Positions 13,644 through 21,615 of a stretch of 64,000 nt of DNA are shown here, piece by piece. The notes beneath the pieces are model-generated. The model saw only the letters and a list, made by a program, of their open reading frames with translations, was not told the DNA's origin and did no database searches. Made by a program: the position numbers and the translations under genes. This stretch comes from Pelagerythrobacter sp041912895. Its GTDB lineage: Bacteria; Pseudomonadota; Alphaproteobacteria; Sphingomonadales; Sphingomonadaceae. How positions within the stretch are numbered: the stretch's first letter is position 1; each line of letters begins with the position of its first letter. The stretch covers positions 806,001-870,000 of the forward strand of contig NZ_JAYSGI010000001.1 in assembly GCF_041912895.1 (NCBI RefSeq), read 5' to 3'.

Positions 13644-14629
13644 TGGATTTCCCCGCCGAAGTTGTCGCGGATATTGCGCGGAATGTTCGCGTCGAACCAG
13701 CGCGCCACCGGGGCAAGCGCGGGGTGCGCGAGATCGCGTTCCATCGCTTCCCACACGCGCGGCACCATCGCGAGGTAGCGGGCCTTGTGATCGCGCTTCC
13801 ACAGGCGGGTGAAGATGCCGACGATCTTGGCATTGCGCTGCGCGCCGAGCCGGGCATAGTCGGCTTCGAAATGCGCACCGGGCGCAGCGGCGGCGATGTA
13901 GCGATCGAGCATCGCCTGCTCCAGTTCGACCAATACGTCGCGCCGCGCATCCTGCAGCAGCGAGACCAGATCGTAAGCCGGATGGCCGACCAGCGCATCC
14001 TGGAAATCGATCAGCCCCTGCGGACCGCTGCCGTCCGCCGCCGGGCCCAGCAGCATGATGTTTTCCGCATGATAGTCGCGCAGCACGGTAACGCCGGGGG
14101 TCTGCCGCTCCAGCAGCGGCGCGAGCGTCTCCTCCCACGCCGCGGCGTACCCGGCCTCGTCCACCGTCAGCCCCATCGCCGGGCAATACCATTCGGTCAG
14201 CAGCGCCACTTCGCGCTGATAAGTCGCCATGTCGTAGGGCGCGAAGGGGCCGGGCGGCTTGCGGTGCAGATCGGCCAGCGCGTCGATCGCGGCCGCATAG
14301 GCGCCGGCTTCGCCGCCGGGATTTTCGTCGAGCCAGTCGCGCATCCGGTCGTGCCCGAAATCCTCCAGCAGGATCCAGCCTGCGGCGGCATCCTCGGCGA
14401 CGATCTCGGGCGCGCGCTGGCCGTGCGCGGCGAGCCAGTGCGCCACGTCGAGGAACGGCTGCGGGTCTTCGTGCGGCGGGGGGGCGTGCATCAGCATCGC
14501 CTTGCGCCCACCTTCGGCGACACGAAAATAGCGGCGGAACGAGGCGTCACCCGGGATCGGGTCGATCGCGGCCCCCGCCCATCCGGCACGGTCGAGGAAA
14601 CGGGTCAGGCCGTCTGGAAGCTCGCTCAT
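13640..14629 (-). CDS. Aminoglycoside-phosphotransferase-fold kinase, AmgK-like
   Basis: A 329-residue APH/choline-kinase fold protein. It shows GDASFRRYFRVAEGG (nucleotide loop), ILLEDFGHDRMRDWL (hinge), the Brenner-type catalytic motif LRDYHAENIMLL and then LIDFQDALVGHPAYDLVSLLQDARRD. The DFQDAL magnesium motif and the LLQDARRD tail are features I associate with the AmgK family (MurNAc/GlcNAc 1-kinase). The start MSELPDGLTRFLDRAG overlaps the tsaE stop (ATGA), and its own stop overlaps the MurU-like start. It is probably part of peptidoglycan sugar recycling (inference); an AmpG-like permease gene sits at the far end of the window. Confidence 0.85.
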   Translation of the reverse strand: MSELPDGLTRFLDRAGWAGAAIDPIPGDASFRRYFRVAEGGRKAMLMHAPPPHEDPQPFLDVAHWLAAHGQRAPEIVAEDAAAGWILLEDFGHDRMRDWLDENPGGEAGAYAAAIDALADLHRKPPGPFAPYDMATYQREVALLTEWYCPAMGLTVDEAGYAAAWEETLAPLLERQTPGVTVLRDYHAENIMLLGPAADGSGPQGLIDFQDALVGHPAYDLVSLLQDARRDVLVELEQAMLDRYIAAAAPGAHFEADYARLGAQRNAKIVGIFTRLWKRDHKARYLAMVPRVWEAMERDLAHPALAPVARWFDANIPRNIRDNFGGEIQ

Positions 14630-15063
14630 GGCAGGCGGGTTAGCCAATCCGCCCCCGGCGCGGCAATCGCAATCCGCCCCTGCCCCACAGTTTCCAGCGT
14701 GATCGCGAGGCAGCCCGGCTCGTGCGCGAAACCGCCTGCCTTTTCGGGCCACTCGGCGATCAGCGCCGCGCCCTCGCGGTAATCGTCCAGCCCGATCTCC
14801 TCGGCTTCTTCGGGCCGGTCGAGGCGGTAGAAATCGGCATGGACCAGCGGCGGATCGAGCATGTCGTACGTCTCGACGATGGTGAAGGTGGGCGACGGCA
14901 CCTCGCCGCGATGCCCGAGCGCGGCGACGATCGCGCGCGCCAGCGTCGTCTTGCCTGCCCCCAACCCACCCGACAGCGCGACCACGTCGCCCGCCCGCAA
15001 CCGCGCGGCGATCCGCGCACCGAACGCTGCCATCGCGGCGAGATCGGGCAGTTCCACCCTCAC
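14626..15063 (-). CDS. tsaE: tRNA t6A37 biosynthesis ATPase TsaE
   Basis: A 145-residue P-loop ATPase with Walker A GGLGAGKT at residues 32-39, followed by PSPTFTIVETYDM and HADFYRLDRPEEAEEIGLDDY, all diagnostic of the YjeE/TsaE family. It works with TsaB and TsaD to attach threonylcarbamoyl to A37 of ANN-decoding tRNAs. Its start overlaps the divL stop by four bases. Confidence 0.95.
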   Translation of the reverse strand: MRVELPDLAAMAAFGARIAARLRAGDVVALSGGLGAGKTTLARAIVAALGHRGEVPSPTFTIVETYDMLDPPLVHADFYRLDRPEEAEEIGLDDYREGAALIAEWPEKAGGFAHEPGCLAITLETVGQGRIAIAAPGADWLTRLP

Positions 15064-17402
15064 GGCAGGTGAACGGTGGCGGTGGTGCCCGCGTTCTTGC
15101 GCGAGACGATGTCCAGCGTCCCACCCTGCGCCTCGATCAGCTGGCGCGCGAGAGGGATGCCGAGGCCGTGCCGCCGCTCCAGTCCCCCGCCGTCCTGTGT
15201 CCGGCGAAGCCCGTCGAGCGCGTGGGCCAGTTCGCGCGCCGTCATCCCCCGGCCGTTGTCGGAAATCGTCACGCGCGCGCCATCGGGCCTGCGTTGCAGG
15301 TCGACCAGTATCCGCCCGCCCTCACCCGTCGCGGCGATCGCGTTGTCGAGCAGGTGACCGATCGCGCGCGCGAACTGGCGTGGGTCGGCATCGACCTTGC
15401 CCACCGAACTGCCGCGCAGATCGAGGCTGAGGCCGCCGGCGACGATCGCTTGCTCGCGGTCACGCACCACTTGCGTCACCAGCGGCATCAGCGCGATCCG
15501 CTCCTTCGCCACCGGCAGCAGGCCCGCCTCGCTCTGCGACAGGTCGAGCACGTCCTCCACCTGATCGCCGAGCCGCGCGACCGAATCGAGGATCGCGCGG
15601 ACATAGTCCTTCGCTTGATCCGAAAGGTCGCCCGCCACCCCGCTTTCCAGCAATTCGGCGAACCCGCCGATCGAGGTGAGCGGGGTGCGGAATTCGTAGC
15701 TCATGTTGGCGAGGAAGCGGGTCTTGACCTGATCGGCCTCCTCCAGCGCCATGTTGCGTTCGCGCAGCGCCTCTTCCGCCTTCTGCGAATCGGTGATGTC
15801 GAGCACGGTCAGCAGGCCGTTGCCGTCGGGCAGCGGGACGCCCGCAAATTCCAGCGTGCGCCCGTCGGCAAGCTGAATGCGCCCGCCCTGCTCCTTCCGG
15901 TCGAGCGTGGCGGCGCGGATCACTTCACCGACCAGCTTCGCCTGCTTGGGCTTCGCCAGGTTCGGCGCGAGCGCCTCCAGCAGCGCATCGGCGGCAGGAT
16001 GCGCATCCATCAGCTCGGGATCGAGACCCCAGACGCCCGCGAAGCTGCGGTTCCACAATTGCAGGTGGCCATCGGGGGCGAACACCGCCAGCGCCTCGAA
16101 CAGGCTGTCGAACGTGGCGGTGCGGGTGCGCAGCAGCGTGTCGCGGGTGGCCGAGAGCGCGAGTTGTTCGGTCCGATCCTCCGCCACCAGTACCAGCCCG
16201 CCGTCGGGCATGGGCGTCGCCACGACGCGCAGGTGCGTCTTGTCGGCCAAAGGCCAGGCCTCCTCCTGCGGCGCGCCTGCACTGAACCAGTCGGCGTGTT
16301 CGCGCCGCCAGGCAGGGAAATCGCGCACCACGGGAGTCTTGCCCGCATCGCGCGCGTCGCTGAGGAACCGCTTGAAATCGAGGCCAGCGGCGACCGAGCC
16401 GGGCGCGACGCCGAAGATGCGGCGGAACGGCTGATTGGCGAAGGTCAGCCTGCGGGCCGTGTCGAACTGCGCGACGCCGACCGAAAGCTGGTCGAGGATC
16501 GAGCGCTGCGCTTCGCGGAAGGCGCGAAATTCGCGGCCGAGCTGCTCCAGTTCCTCGATGTCGACCGCGTAGCCCGCGATCCCCTCGCGCCCCAGCGGCA
16601 GGTCGTTGACCCGAAGCGAGCGCCGCTCGCCGCCCACGGTCGCGGCCACGATCCGTTCGACCGGCGTCTTCTGCCCGGCGGCCTGCAGCGCGACCTGCGC
16701 GGCGCTGAGCCCGTCGACCGTCTCGACCAGTTCGAGCTGGCGATCGACCGCTTCGGCCGCGCTGCCGGCACCCACCGCCTCGACATAGGCGGCGTTGACC
16801 AGCCGCAGGCGCGCGTCGGTGCCGCGAAACCACATCGGCATCGGCGCGGCTTCGATCAGGCCGACGAGCGCGGCGAAATCGCCCTGCGCGCGCGCGGCAT
16901 CGTCACGCAGGCGGGCAAGCTCGCTCTCGCTCTCGCTGAAATCGAACACCCACACCAGCGCCGCGCCGCCGGGCGATACCTGCGGATCGGCCAATGTGCC
17001 ACGCAGCGCGAGGCTGCGGCGCGATCCGGGCGGGGTCAGCGCCATGCGGAAGGGCGCGGCGGTCTTTTGCGCGCGGCGGACGTGCTCGGTCAGTTCGGCA
17101 AGCTGCGCGTCCGACAGTCCTTCACCCTTCGTGCCGGTCAATTCGCTAAGGTACGCGGGCAGCTTGCCAAGGCCGAGCCAGCCCGCCAGCCGCTCGGCCG
17201 CTTCGATCCGCATGTCGGCGCGCACCAGCAGCGGGATCGCCGGGGCCTCGTCGATCATCCGCGCCATGCGCCGCGCCACCTTGCGGCTCACTTCGGCTCC
17301 GCGCGCCTTGGCGGCCGCCGCGATCATCAACCACGCCGCGCCCACCGTCCACGCGGCGAGCAGCAGCCCGATCAGCGCCAGCGCGGTGGGGGAAAGGTCC
17401 AT
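15060..17402 (-). CDS. divL: DivL-type PAS-domain pseudo-histidine kinase (Tyr in H-box)
   Basis: A 780-residue protein with one N-terminal membrane helix (ALALIGLLLAAWTVGAAWLMI), several PAS-like regions in the middle, an H-box and a C-terminal HATPase domain (HLLDNAIAA N-box, DNGRGM G1, HGLGIPLARQL G2). The H-box reads FLANMSYEFRTPLTSIGGF: Tyr569 (TAC, 15698-15696) replaces the phospho-accepting His. This is the hallmark of DivL, the essential Caulobacter cell-polarity regulator that senses DivK and controls CckA and hence CtrA. Length also matches Caulobacter DivL (about 770 residues). It lies 98 bases downstream of ahcY and overlaps tsaE. Confidence 0.88.
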   Translation of the reverse strand: MDLSPTALALIGLLLAAWTVGAAWLMIAAAAKARGAEVSRKVARRMARMIDEAPAIPLLVRADMRIEAAERLAGWLGLGKLPAYLSELTGTKGEGLSDAQLAELTEHVRRAQKTAAPFRMALTPPGSRRSLALRGTLADPQVSPGGAALVWVFDFSESESELARLRDDAARAQGDFAALVGLIEAAPMPMWFRGTDARLRLVNAAYVEAVGAGSAAEAVDRQLELVETVDGLSAAQVALQAAGQKTPVERIVAATVGGERRSLRVNDLPLGREGIAGYAVDIEELEQLGREFRAFREAQRSILDQLSVGVAQFDTARRLTFANQPFRRIFGVAPGSVAAGLDFKRFLSDARDAGKTPVVRDFPAWRREHADWFSAGAPQEEAWPLADKTHLRVVATPMPDGGLVLVAEDRTEQLALSATRDTLLRTRTATFDSLFEALAVFAPDGHLQLWNRSFAGVWGLDPELMDAHPAADALLEALAPNLAKPKQAKLVGEVIRAATLDRKEQGGRIQLADGRTLEFAGVPLPDGNGLLTVLDITDSQKAEEALRERNMALEEADQVKTRFLANMSYEFRTPLTSIGGFAELLESGVAGDLSDQAKDYVRAILDSVARLGDQVEDVLDLSQSEAGLLPVAKERIALMPLVTQVVRDREQAIVAGGLSLDLRGSSVGKVDADPRQFARAIGHLLDNAIAATGEGGRILVDLQRRPDGARVTISDNGRGMTARELAHALDGLRRTQDGGGLERRHGLGIPLARQLIEAQGGTLDIVSRKNAGTTATVHLP

Positions 17403-17500
17403 CCCTGCCAGCTATGCGGGCAGCCGAGCGGATGCAACGGCAATTGGCCATTTAACACGCAATGGTGCGAGCCTTCGCCGACGCGAAGGCTCGCCCATGA

Positions 17501-18913
17501 TCAATACCGATAATGATCCGGCTTGAACGGCCCTTCCTGCGGGACGCCGATGTAGTCGGCCTGCTTCTTGCTGAGCTGAGTCAGGGTGACGCCCAGCTTG
17601 TCGAGATGCAGCGCGGCGACCTTTTCGTCCAAGTGCTTGGGCAGGACGTAAACGTCGTTCTTGTATTCGTCCGCCTTGGTGAACAGCTCGATCTGCGCCA
17701 GTGTCTGGTTGGTGAAGCTGCTGCTCATCACGAAGCTCGGGTGGCCGGTGGCGCAGCCGAGGTTCACCAGACGGCCCTTGGCAAGCACGAGGATCGACTT
17801 GTCGTCGGGGAAAGTGACCAGGTCGGTGCCCGGCTTGATTTCCTTCCACGTATAGTTGTCGAGCGCCGAGATCTGGATCTCGCTGTCGAAGTGGCCGATG
17901 TTGCACACGATCGCCATGTGCTTCATCGCCTTCATGTGCTCGGCGGTGATCACGTCCTCGTTGCCGGTGGCGGTGACGAAGATGTCGCAGCGCTTGGTCG
18001 CCTCGTCCATCGTCACCACTTCAAACCCGTCCATCGCCGCCTGCAGCGCGCAAATCGGGTCGATCTCGGTCACCATCACGCGCGCTCCGCCGTCACGCAG
18101 CGAAGCGGCCGAACCCTTGCCGACGTCGCCGTAGCCCGCGACGCAGGCGACCTTGCCGGCCAGCATCACGTCGGTCGCACGGCGGATGGCGTCGACCAGC
18201 GATTCCTTGCAGCCGTAGAGGTTGTCGAACTTCGACTTGGTGACGCTGTCGTTCACGTTGATCGCGGGGAACGGCAGCTTGCCCTTCTTGGCGATCTGGT
18301 AGAGCCGCATGACCCCGGTGGTCGTCTCTTCCGAAACGCCCTGGATCGCCTCGACCGACTTGGTGAGGTAGCCCGGCTTCGCCTTCACGAACGTCTTGAG
18401 CGAGCGCTGGAATTCGATTTCCTCGGCGTTCTGCGGCTCTGGCAGTTCCTCGCCGGCTTCGATCCGCGCGCCCCACAGCGCGAACATCGTAGCGTCGCCG
18501 CCATCGTCGAGGATCATGTTGGCGGTGCGGTCGGCATCATCGCCGGTGGACCAGTCGAAGATCTTGCCGACATAGTCCCAGTAATCGGCCAGGCTCTCGC
18601 CCTTGATTGCGAACACGGGGATACCCTGGTCGGCGATCGCGGCGGCGGCGTGGTCCTGTGTGGAAAACACGTTGCAGGTCGCCCAGCGAACATCGGCACC
18701 CAGCGCCACCAGCGTCTCGATCAGCACCGCGGTCTGGATCGTCATGTGCAGGCTGCCGGTGATCCGCGCGCCCTTCAGCGGCTGCGCGCTGCCATATTCC
18801 TCGCGCAGCGCCATCAGGCCCGGCATCTCGGTTTCGGCGATGGCGATCTCGTCGCGCCCGTATTCGGCGAGCGCGATGTCCTTGATGATGTAATCCTGCT
18901 TGGCGTCGGCCAC
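17501..18913 (-). CDS. ahcY: S-adenosyl-L-homocysteine hydrolase
   Basis: A 470-residue NAD-dependent enzyme that splits S-adenosylhomocysteine into adenosine and homocysteine in the methyl cycle. Hallmarks are TCNVFSTQDHAAAAI, the NVNDSVTKSKFDNLYGCKESL block with the catalytic Lys, the NAD-binding GYGDVGKGSA motif and the C-terminal KPDHYRY. The C-terminal Lys-Tyr residues needed at the subunit interface are present. It begins MADAKQDYIIKDIALAEYGR. A 20-base palindrome about 90 bases upstream is a likely operator (see 19004-19023). Confidence 0.98.
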   Translation of the reverse strand: MADAKQDYIIKDIALAEYGRDEIAIAETEMPGLMALREEYGSAQPLKGARITGSLHMTIQTAVLIETLVALGADVRWATCNVFSTQDHAAAAIADQGIPVFAIKGESLADYWDYVGKIFDWSTGDDADRTANMILDDGGDATMFALWGARIEAGEELPEPQNAEEIEFQRSLKTFVKAKPGYLTKSVEAIQGVSEETTTGVMRLYQIAKKGKLPFPAINVNDSVTKSKFDNLYGCKESLVDAIRRATDVMLAGKVACVAGYGDVGKGSAASLRDGGARVMVTEIDPICALQAAMDGFEVVTMDEATKRCDIFVTATGNEDVITAEHMKAMKHMAIVCNIGHFDSEIQISALDNYTWKEIKPGTDLVTFPDDKSILVLAKGRLVNLGCATGHPSFVMSSSFTNQTLAQIELFTKADEYKNDVYVLPKHLDEKVAALHLDKLGVTLTQLSKKQADYIGVPQEGPFKPDHYRY

Positions 18914-19003
18914 GAAAATCTCCTGAAATCGGCTGTGTCACGGCGCCGCGCGGGCGCCTGTCGGATCGCAGGCGCATGTAGCGAGCGGCCCGCCGCGAAG
19001 CAA

Positions 19004-19023
19004 ATATAAAGCGATCTTTATAT
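19004..19023. promoter_or_regulatory. Perfect 20-base palindrome upstream of ahcY, candidate SahR/ArsR-family operator
   Basis: ATATAAAG-CGAT-CTTTATAT is an exact inverted repeat with 8-base arms, in a conspicuously A+T-rich island between divergent ahcY (start 18913) and the peroxiredoxin gene (start 19100). ArsR-family SahR-type regulators of the S-adenosylhomocysteine/methionine regulon in proteobacteria bind palindromes of this general ATATAAAG type, as far as I recall. The position ahead of ahcY fits. No regulator gene is in the window, so the assignment is inference. Confidence 0.6.
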
Positions 19024-19099
19024 CCTTTGCCGTTGCCGCGTAACGCAGGCGCCCTATATCGGCATGCGAACGGACGGGACGACGAAAGGATATTGCGAC

Positions 19100-19582
19100 A
19101 TGACGATTGCCGTTGGCGACACCATTCCCGATGTGAAACTGGTCAAGGCGACCGAAAACGGGCCCGAGCAGGTTCAGTCGGGCGACTATTTCAAGGGCCG
19201 CAAGGTCGCGCTGTTCTCGGTGCCCGGCGCCTTCACGCCGACGTGCTCGGCACGCCACCTGCCCGGCTATGTCGAGAAGGCGGGCGACCTCAAGGCCAAG
19301 GGCGTGGACGAGATCGCCTGCACCGCGGTGAACGACGCCTTTGTGATGGGCGCTTGGAACAAGGATGCGGGCTCGTCCGACATCACCATGCTGGCCGACG
19401 GCAACGGCGAATTCGCCCAGGCGACCGGCCTGACGATGGACGGCAGCGGCTTCGGCCTGGGCCAGCGCGGCCAGCGCTACTCGATGATCGTCGATGATGG
19501 CGTGGTGACCGAACTCAATGTCGAGCAGCCGGGCGATTTCTCGATTTCGAGCGCCGAGCACATGCTCGGGCAGCTGGGCTGA
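19100..19582 (+). CDS. Peroxiredoxin (Prx5/AhpC-TSA redoxin type)
   Basis: A 160-residue thiol peroxidase. The active-site segment VPGAFTPTCS carries the peroxidatic Cys49; a further Cys (EIACTAVND) lies about 25 residues later, as in atypical or glutaredoxin-dependent Prx5 proteins. The start MTIAVGDTIPDV is chosen because AAAGGA lies 9 bases before this ATG; an upstream in-frame ATG at 19064 lacks such a site. It is divergent from ahcY and shares the regulatory region with the palindrome, so co-regulation is possible but unproven. Confidence 0.93.
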   Translation: MTIAVGDTIPDVKLVKATENGPEQVQSGDYFKGRKVALFSVPGAFTPTCSARHLPGYVEKAGDLKAKGVDEIACTAVNDAFVMGAWNKDAGSSDITMLADGNGEFAQATGLTMDGSGFGLGQRGQRYSMIVDDGVVTELNVEQPGDFSISSAEHMLGQLG

Positions 19583-19764
19583 TCAAGGCATCCGCCGGGC
19601 TTCGAAGTCGTTAGCGCTCTCGGCTTCGAAGCTCGCCGGAATTGCCTCGTATCGGCGCCCGCGAGCAGCCTCTCGTTTTTCATAGAATGCTCTAGCTTGG
19701 TAAGCAGCGTGCCTGCTATAGGCGCGGCCAGATCTCAGCAGGCTGAGGTCCAGGGGGCAAAATA

Positions 19765-20709
19765 ATGAACTATTCTCGCGTGTTGGCAGCTCTCGGAGCA
19801 TGCCTATTGGTGTCTGCCTGCGGCGGGGACGACGGGGCACCTTCCGGACCCGTGGATTCGGGGCCACCACCGACAGTCGCACCCGAGGGCATTCCTGCGA
19901 GGACATCCACGCACGTATATCCAACGGCTTTCTCGATGGAAGAATCTCGCTCTATTTCCGGCATCGGTTACGAGACGGTGACGATTCGGACCGGGTCCAT
20001 CAGACCGGACGGGTCACGTGCCCATATTGCAAAGGCGACTTTCTCCGATCGTCCCAATGGCCTTTTCGAATACGACGCAGTACAACGTTCGGCGTTTTTC
20101 CAGTATGATGGCGTAGTCACCACGGCAGTAGATGATGGGCAAAACCTGACCAGTTACGGCAACTACCAACTGTTATGGTATGATCCTTTTGCGGATGATC
20201 CCTATAATATTTCTTTTGTCGGGACCCAGGGGCCAACGTCGCCCTATATCGCTTATGCCTCGAACACGTTCCAAAATGAGGATCGTTCCGAAACCGTGCA
20301 GGCTTTCGCAGGGGGGCCACGGACCCGACCGGACGATTTCCCCCCTCGTGGCTACGATGAACGGTCGTTCGCTTTTTCGGCGCAGGTCCTCGAAACGGAA
20401 ACCCTTTCAGGAGGGTTGGACAGCAATGACGTTTCGATCGAATTCGATTTCGCCAGCGACAAATTCGCGGCGGACCCGCTTCGGTTCGATCTGGGCGAAA
20501 ATGCCGGTTCCCTCACGCTTTCCCTGTCGTTGACCGGCACGCTTACCCGCAGCGATGCTTCGCTGGTCGCACAGGTTACCGATTCGGTGTCAGGGGCCAC
20601 GGCTGTCCTGCGCGGAAGCTGCTTCGGGCCATATGGTGAGGCTGTCTACATGGCCGGGATAATGGAATTGAACGACGGGCGGCAGATCATGCTGACCATT
20701 TATTCGTGA
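19765..20709 (+). CDS. Orphan lipoprotein, possibly TbpB-like barrel, A+T-rich
   Basis: A 314-residue predicted lipoprotein: signal MNYSRVLAALGACLLVSACGG with a lipobox (LVSAC, lipidated Cys19). The mature part is rich in Ser, Thr, Asp, Tyr and Phe and looks all-beta. The C-terminal segment RGSCFGPYGEAVYMAGIMEL weakly resembles the FYGP-x-A-x-E-x-x-G signature at the end of transferrin-binding-protein-like beta-barrels, common among sphingomonad surface lipoproteins; that is a weak call. Base use differs sharply from the neighbours: 20041-20100 is 50% G+C and 20161-20220 only 35%. It is flanked by its own gaps on both sides and is not in an operon. Horizontal acquisition or relaxed selection are both possible. 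Confidence 0.8.
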   Translation: MNYSRVLAALGACLLVSACGGDDGAPSGPVDSGPPPTVAPEGIPARTSTHVYPTAFSMEESRSISGIGYETVTIRTGSIRPDGSRAHIAKATFSDRPNGLFEYDAVQRSAFFQYDGVVTTAVDDGQNLTSYGNYQLLWYDPFADDPYNISFVGTQGPTSPYIAYASNTFQNEDRSETVQAFAGGPRTRPDDFPPRGYDERSFAFSAQVLETETLSGGLDSNDVSIEFDFASDKFAADPLRFDLGENAGSLTLSLSLTGTLTRSDASLVAQVTDSVSGATAVLRGSCFGPYGEAVYMAGIMELNDGRQIMLTIYS

Positions 20710-21093
20710 ATCGCATCGGCGTGCACGAGCGTGATCGGTAGGGCTTGCGTGCCGCTGGGCACGCCGGCCTGATCTGCGCGCCAACTCGAATAAAACCCGC
20801 GAGCTCTGCCAGACTGAGACGTATGTTGCGGAAACAGTCGGGCCGTGGCGCTTTGCGGCCGGCTTGACCGTTTCACGCGAAGCGCACGCATAATTAGGCG
20901 ATGCGGGCCGCACGTGCTAGGAACAGCGCGCTGACGTCGAAATTTGCGACGGACTTCGAACTTTGCGCTCCGCCGCTTGCTCTTGATAGCCCCGGCGTAA
21001 ACCAGACGACGACTTCCTTTCATCGGACGATTTGACGCGACAACCCCAAGGCATTTCGCCGCGGGTCACCTTACGTTCTGGAAAGGACATCCC
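20710..21093. other. 384-base gap between the lipoprotein gene and csp; likely long csp leader
   Basis: No convincing gene on either strand. A short hairpin, GCGTGCC (20747-20753) with GGCACGC (20758-20764) around GCTG, lies 38 bases after the lipoprotein stop and may help end that transcript, though it has no T-run. The remainder probably holds the csp promoter and a long 5' untranslated leader, as is common for cold-shock genes. I cannot locate the promoter by eye. Confidence 0.5.
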
Positions 21094-21306
21094 ATGGCCA
21101 AGATCGGCACTGTAAAGTTTTTCAACGAAGACAAGGGTTATGGCTTCATCCAGCCTGATGACGGTTCGCCCGACAGCTTCGTCCACATTTCCGCCGTACA
21201 GGCTGCCGGCATGCAGACGCTGCAGAAGGAACAGCGCCTGAACTACGAAGTCGAGCAGGGCCGCAACGGCAAGGAGAGCGCGGTAAACCTTTCCGCCGCC
21301 GACTGA
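21094..21306 (+). CDS. Cold-shock domain protein, CspA family
   Basis: A 70-residue single cold-shock domain that binds single-stranded RNA/DNA. The RNP1 motif KGYGFIQPDDG and RNP2 motif DSFVHISAVQ are both present, preceded by the usual MAKIGTVKFFNEDKGYG start. GGAAAGGAC supplies a ribosome-binding site 6-8 bases before the ATG. Length is standard for the family. It is followed by a hairpin at 21323-21350. Confidence 0.97.
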   Translation: MAKIGTVKFFNEDKGYGFIQPDDGSPDSFVHISAVQAAGMQTLQKEQRLNYEVEQGRNGKESAVNLSAAD

Positions 21307-21322
21307 ATTTCCTTTTTCGAAC

Positions 21323-21350
21323 TGCCCCTTCCGCCGATGCGGGAGGGGCA
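21323..21350 (+). terminator. Hairpin after csp
   Basis: TGCCCCTTCC (21323-21332) pairs with GGGAGGGGCA (21341-21350) around an 8-base loop, giving a 10-pair stem with one G-T wobble. It is followed only by a pyrimidine stretch (CTTCCTTCC), not a pure T-run, so termination efficiency is uncertain. Confidence 0.55.
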
Positions 21351-21379
21351 GCTTCCTTCCACGATCCGAGGAGCCGGCG

Positions 21380-21589
21380 GTGAGCCAGACGTTCGAATTT
21401 TACGATGCCCGTGCGAAGGAGGCCGCGACTGCGGCCAGCAATGCGACGCTCGACAACGTTCGCGACCGCAACCTGCGGGCCGAGAAGACCTGGCGAGGGC
21501 TGGCCGATCAGGCGCAGAAGGTCATGGTCGATCGCGAAGCGGCCGAGCGCGAACGGGCCCTCCGCCGCGCCGCCGAACAGGCCGGTTGA
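21380..21589 (+). CDS. Small conserved-looking hypothetical protein
   Basis: A 69-residue, highly charged, Ala/Arg/Glu-rich protein (begins MSQTFEFYDARAKEAATAA) expected to be one long helix or coiled coil. The GTG start is preceded by a good AGGAG site (about 21367-21372). Codon use is that of a real G+C-rich gene. I do not recognise a named family. It is downstream of csp on the same strand and converges on folE. Confidence 0.65.
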   Translation: MSQTFEFYDARAKEAATAASNATLDNVRDRNLRAEKTWRGLADQAQKVMVDREAAERERALRRAAEQAG

Positions 21590-21615
21590 TCTCGCGCGGG
21601 GATTGAGCCCCGCGC

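Noticed and set aside
18914..19003. Possible SAH or SAM riboswitch in the ahcY leader
   Set aside because: I cannot find the conserved core of a known SAH or SAM riboswitch by eye; the palindrome at 19004 explains regulation more simply. A covariance-model search would decide.
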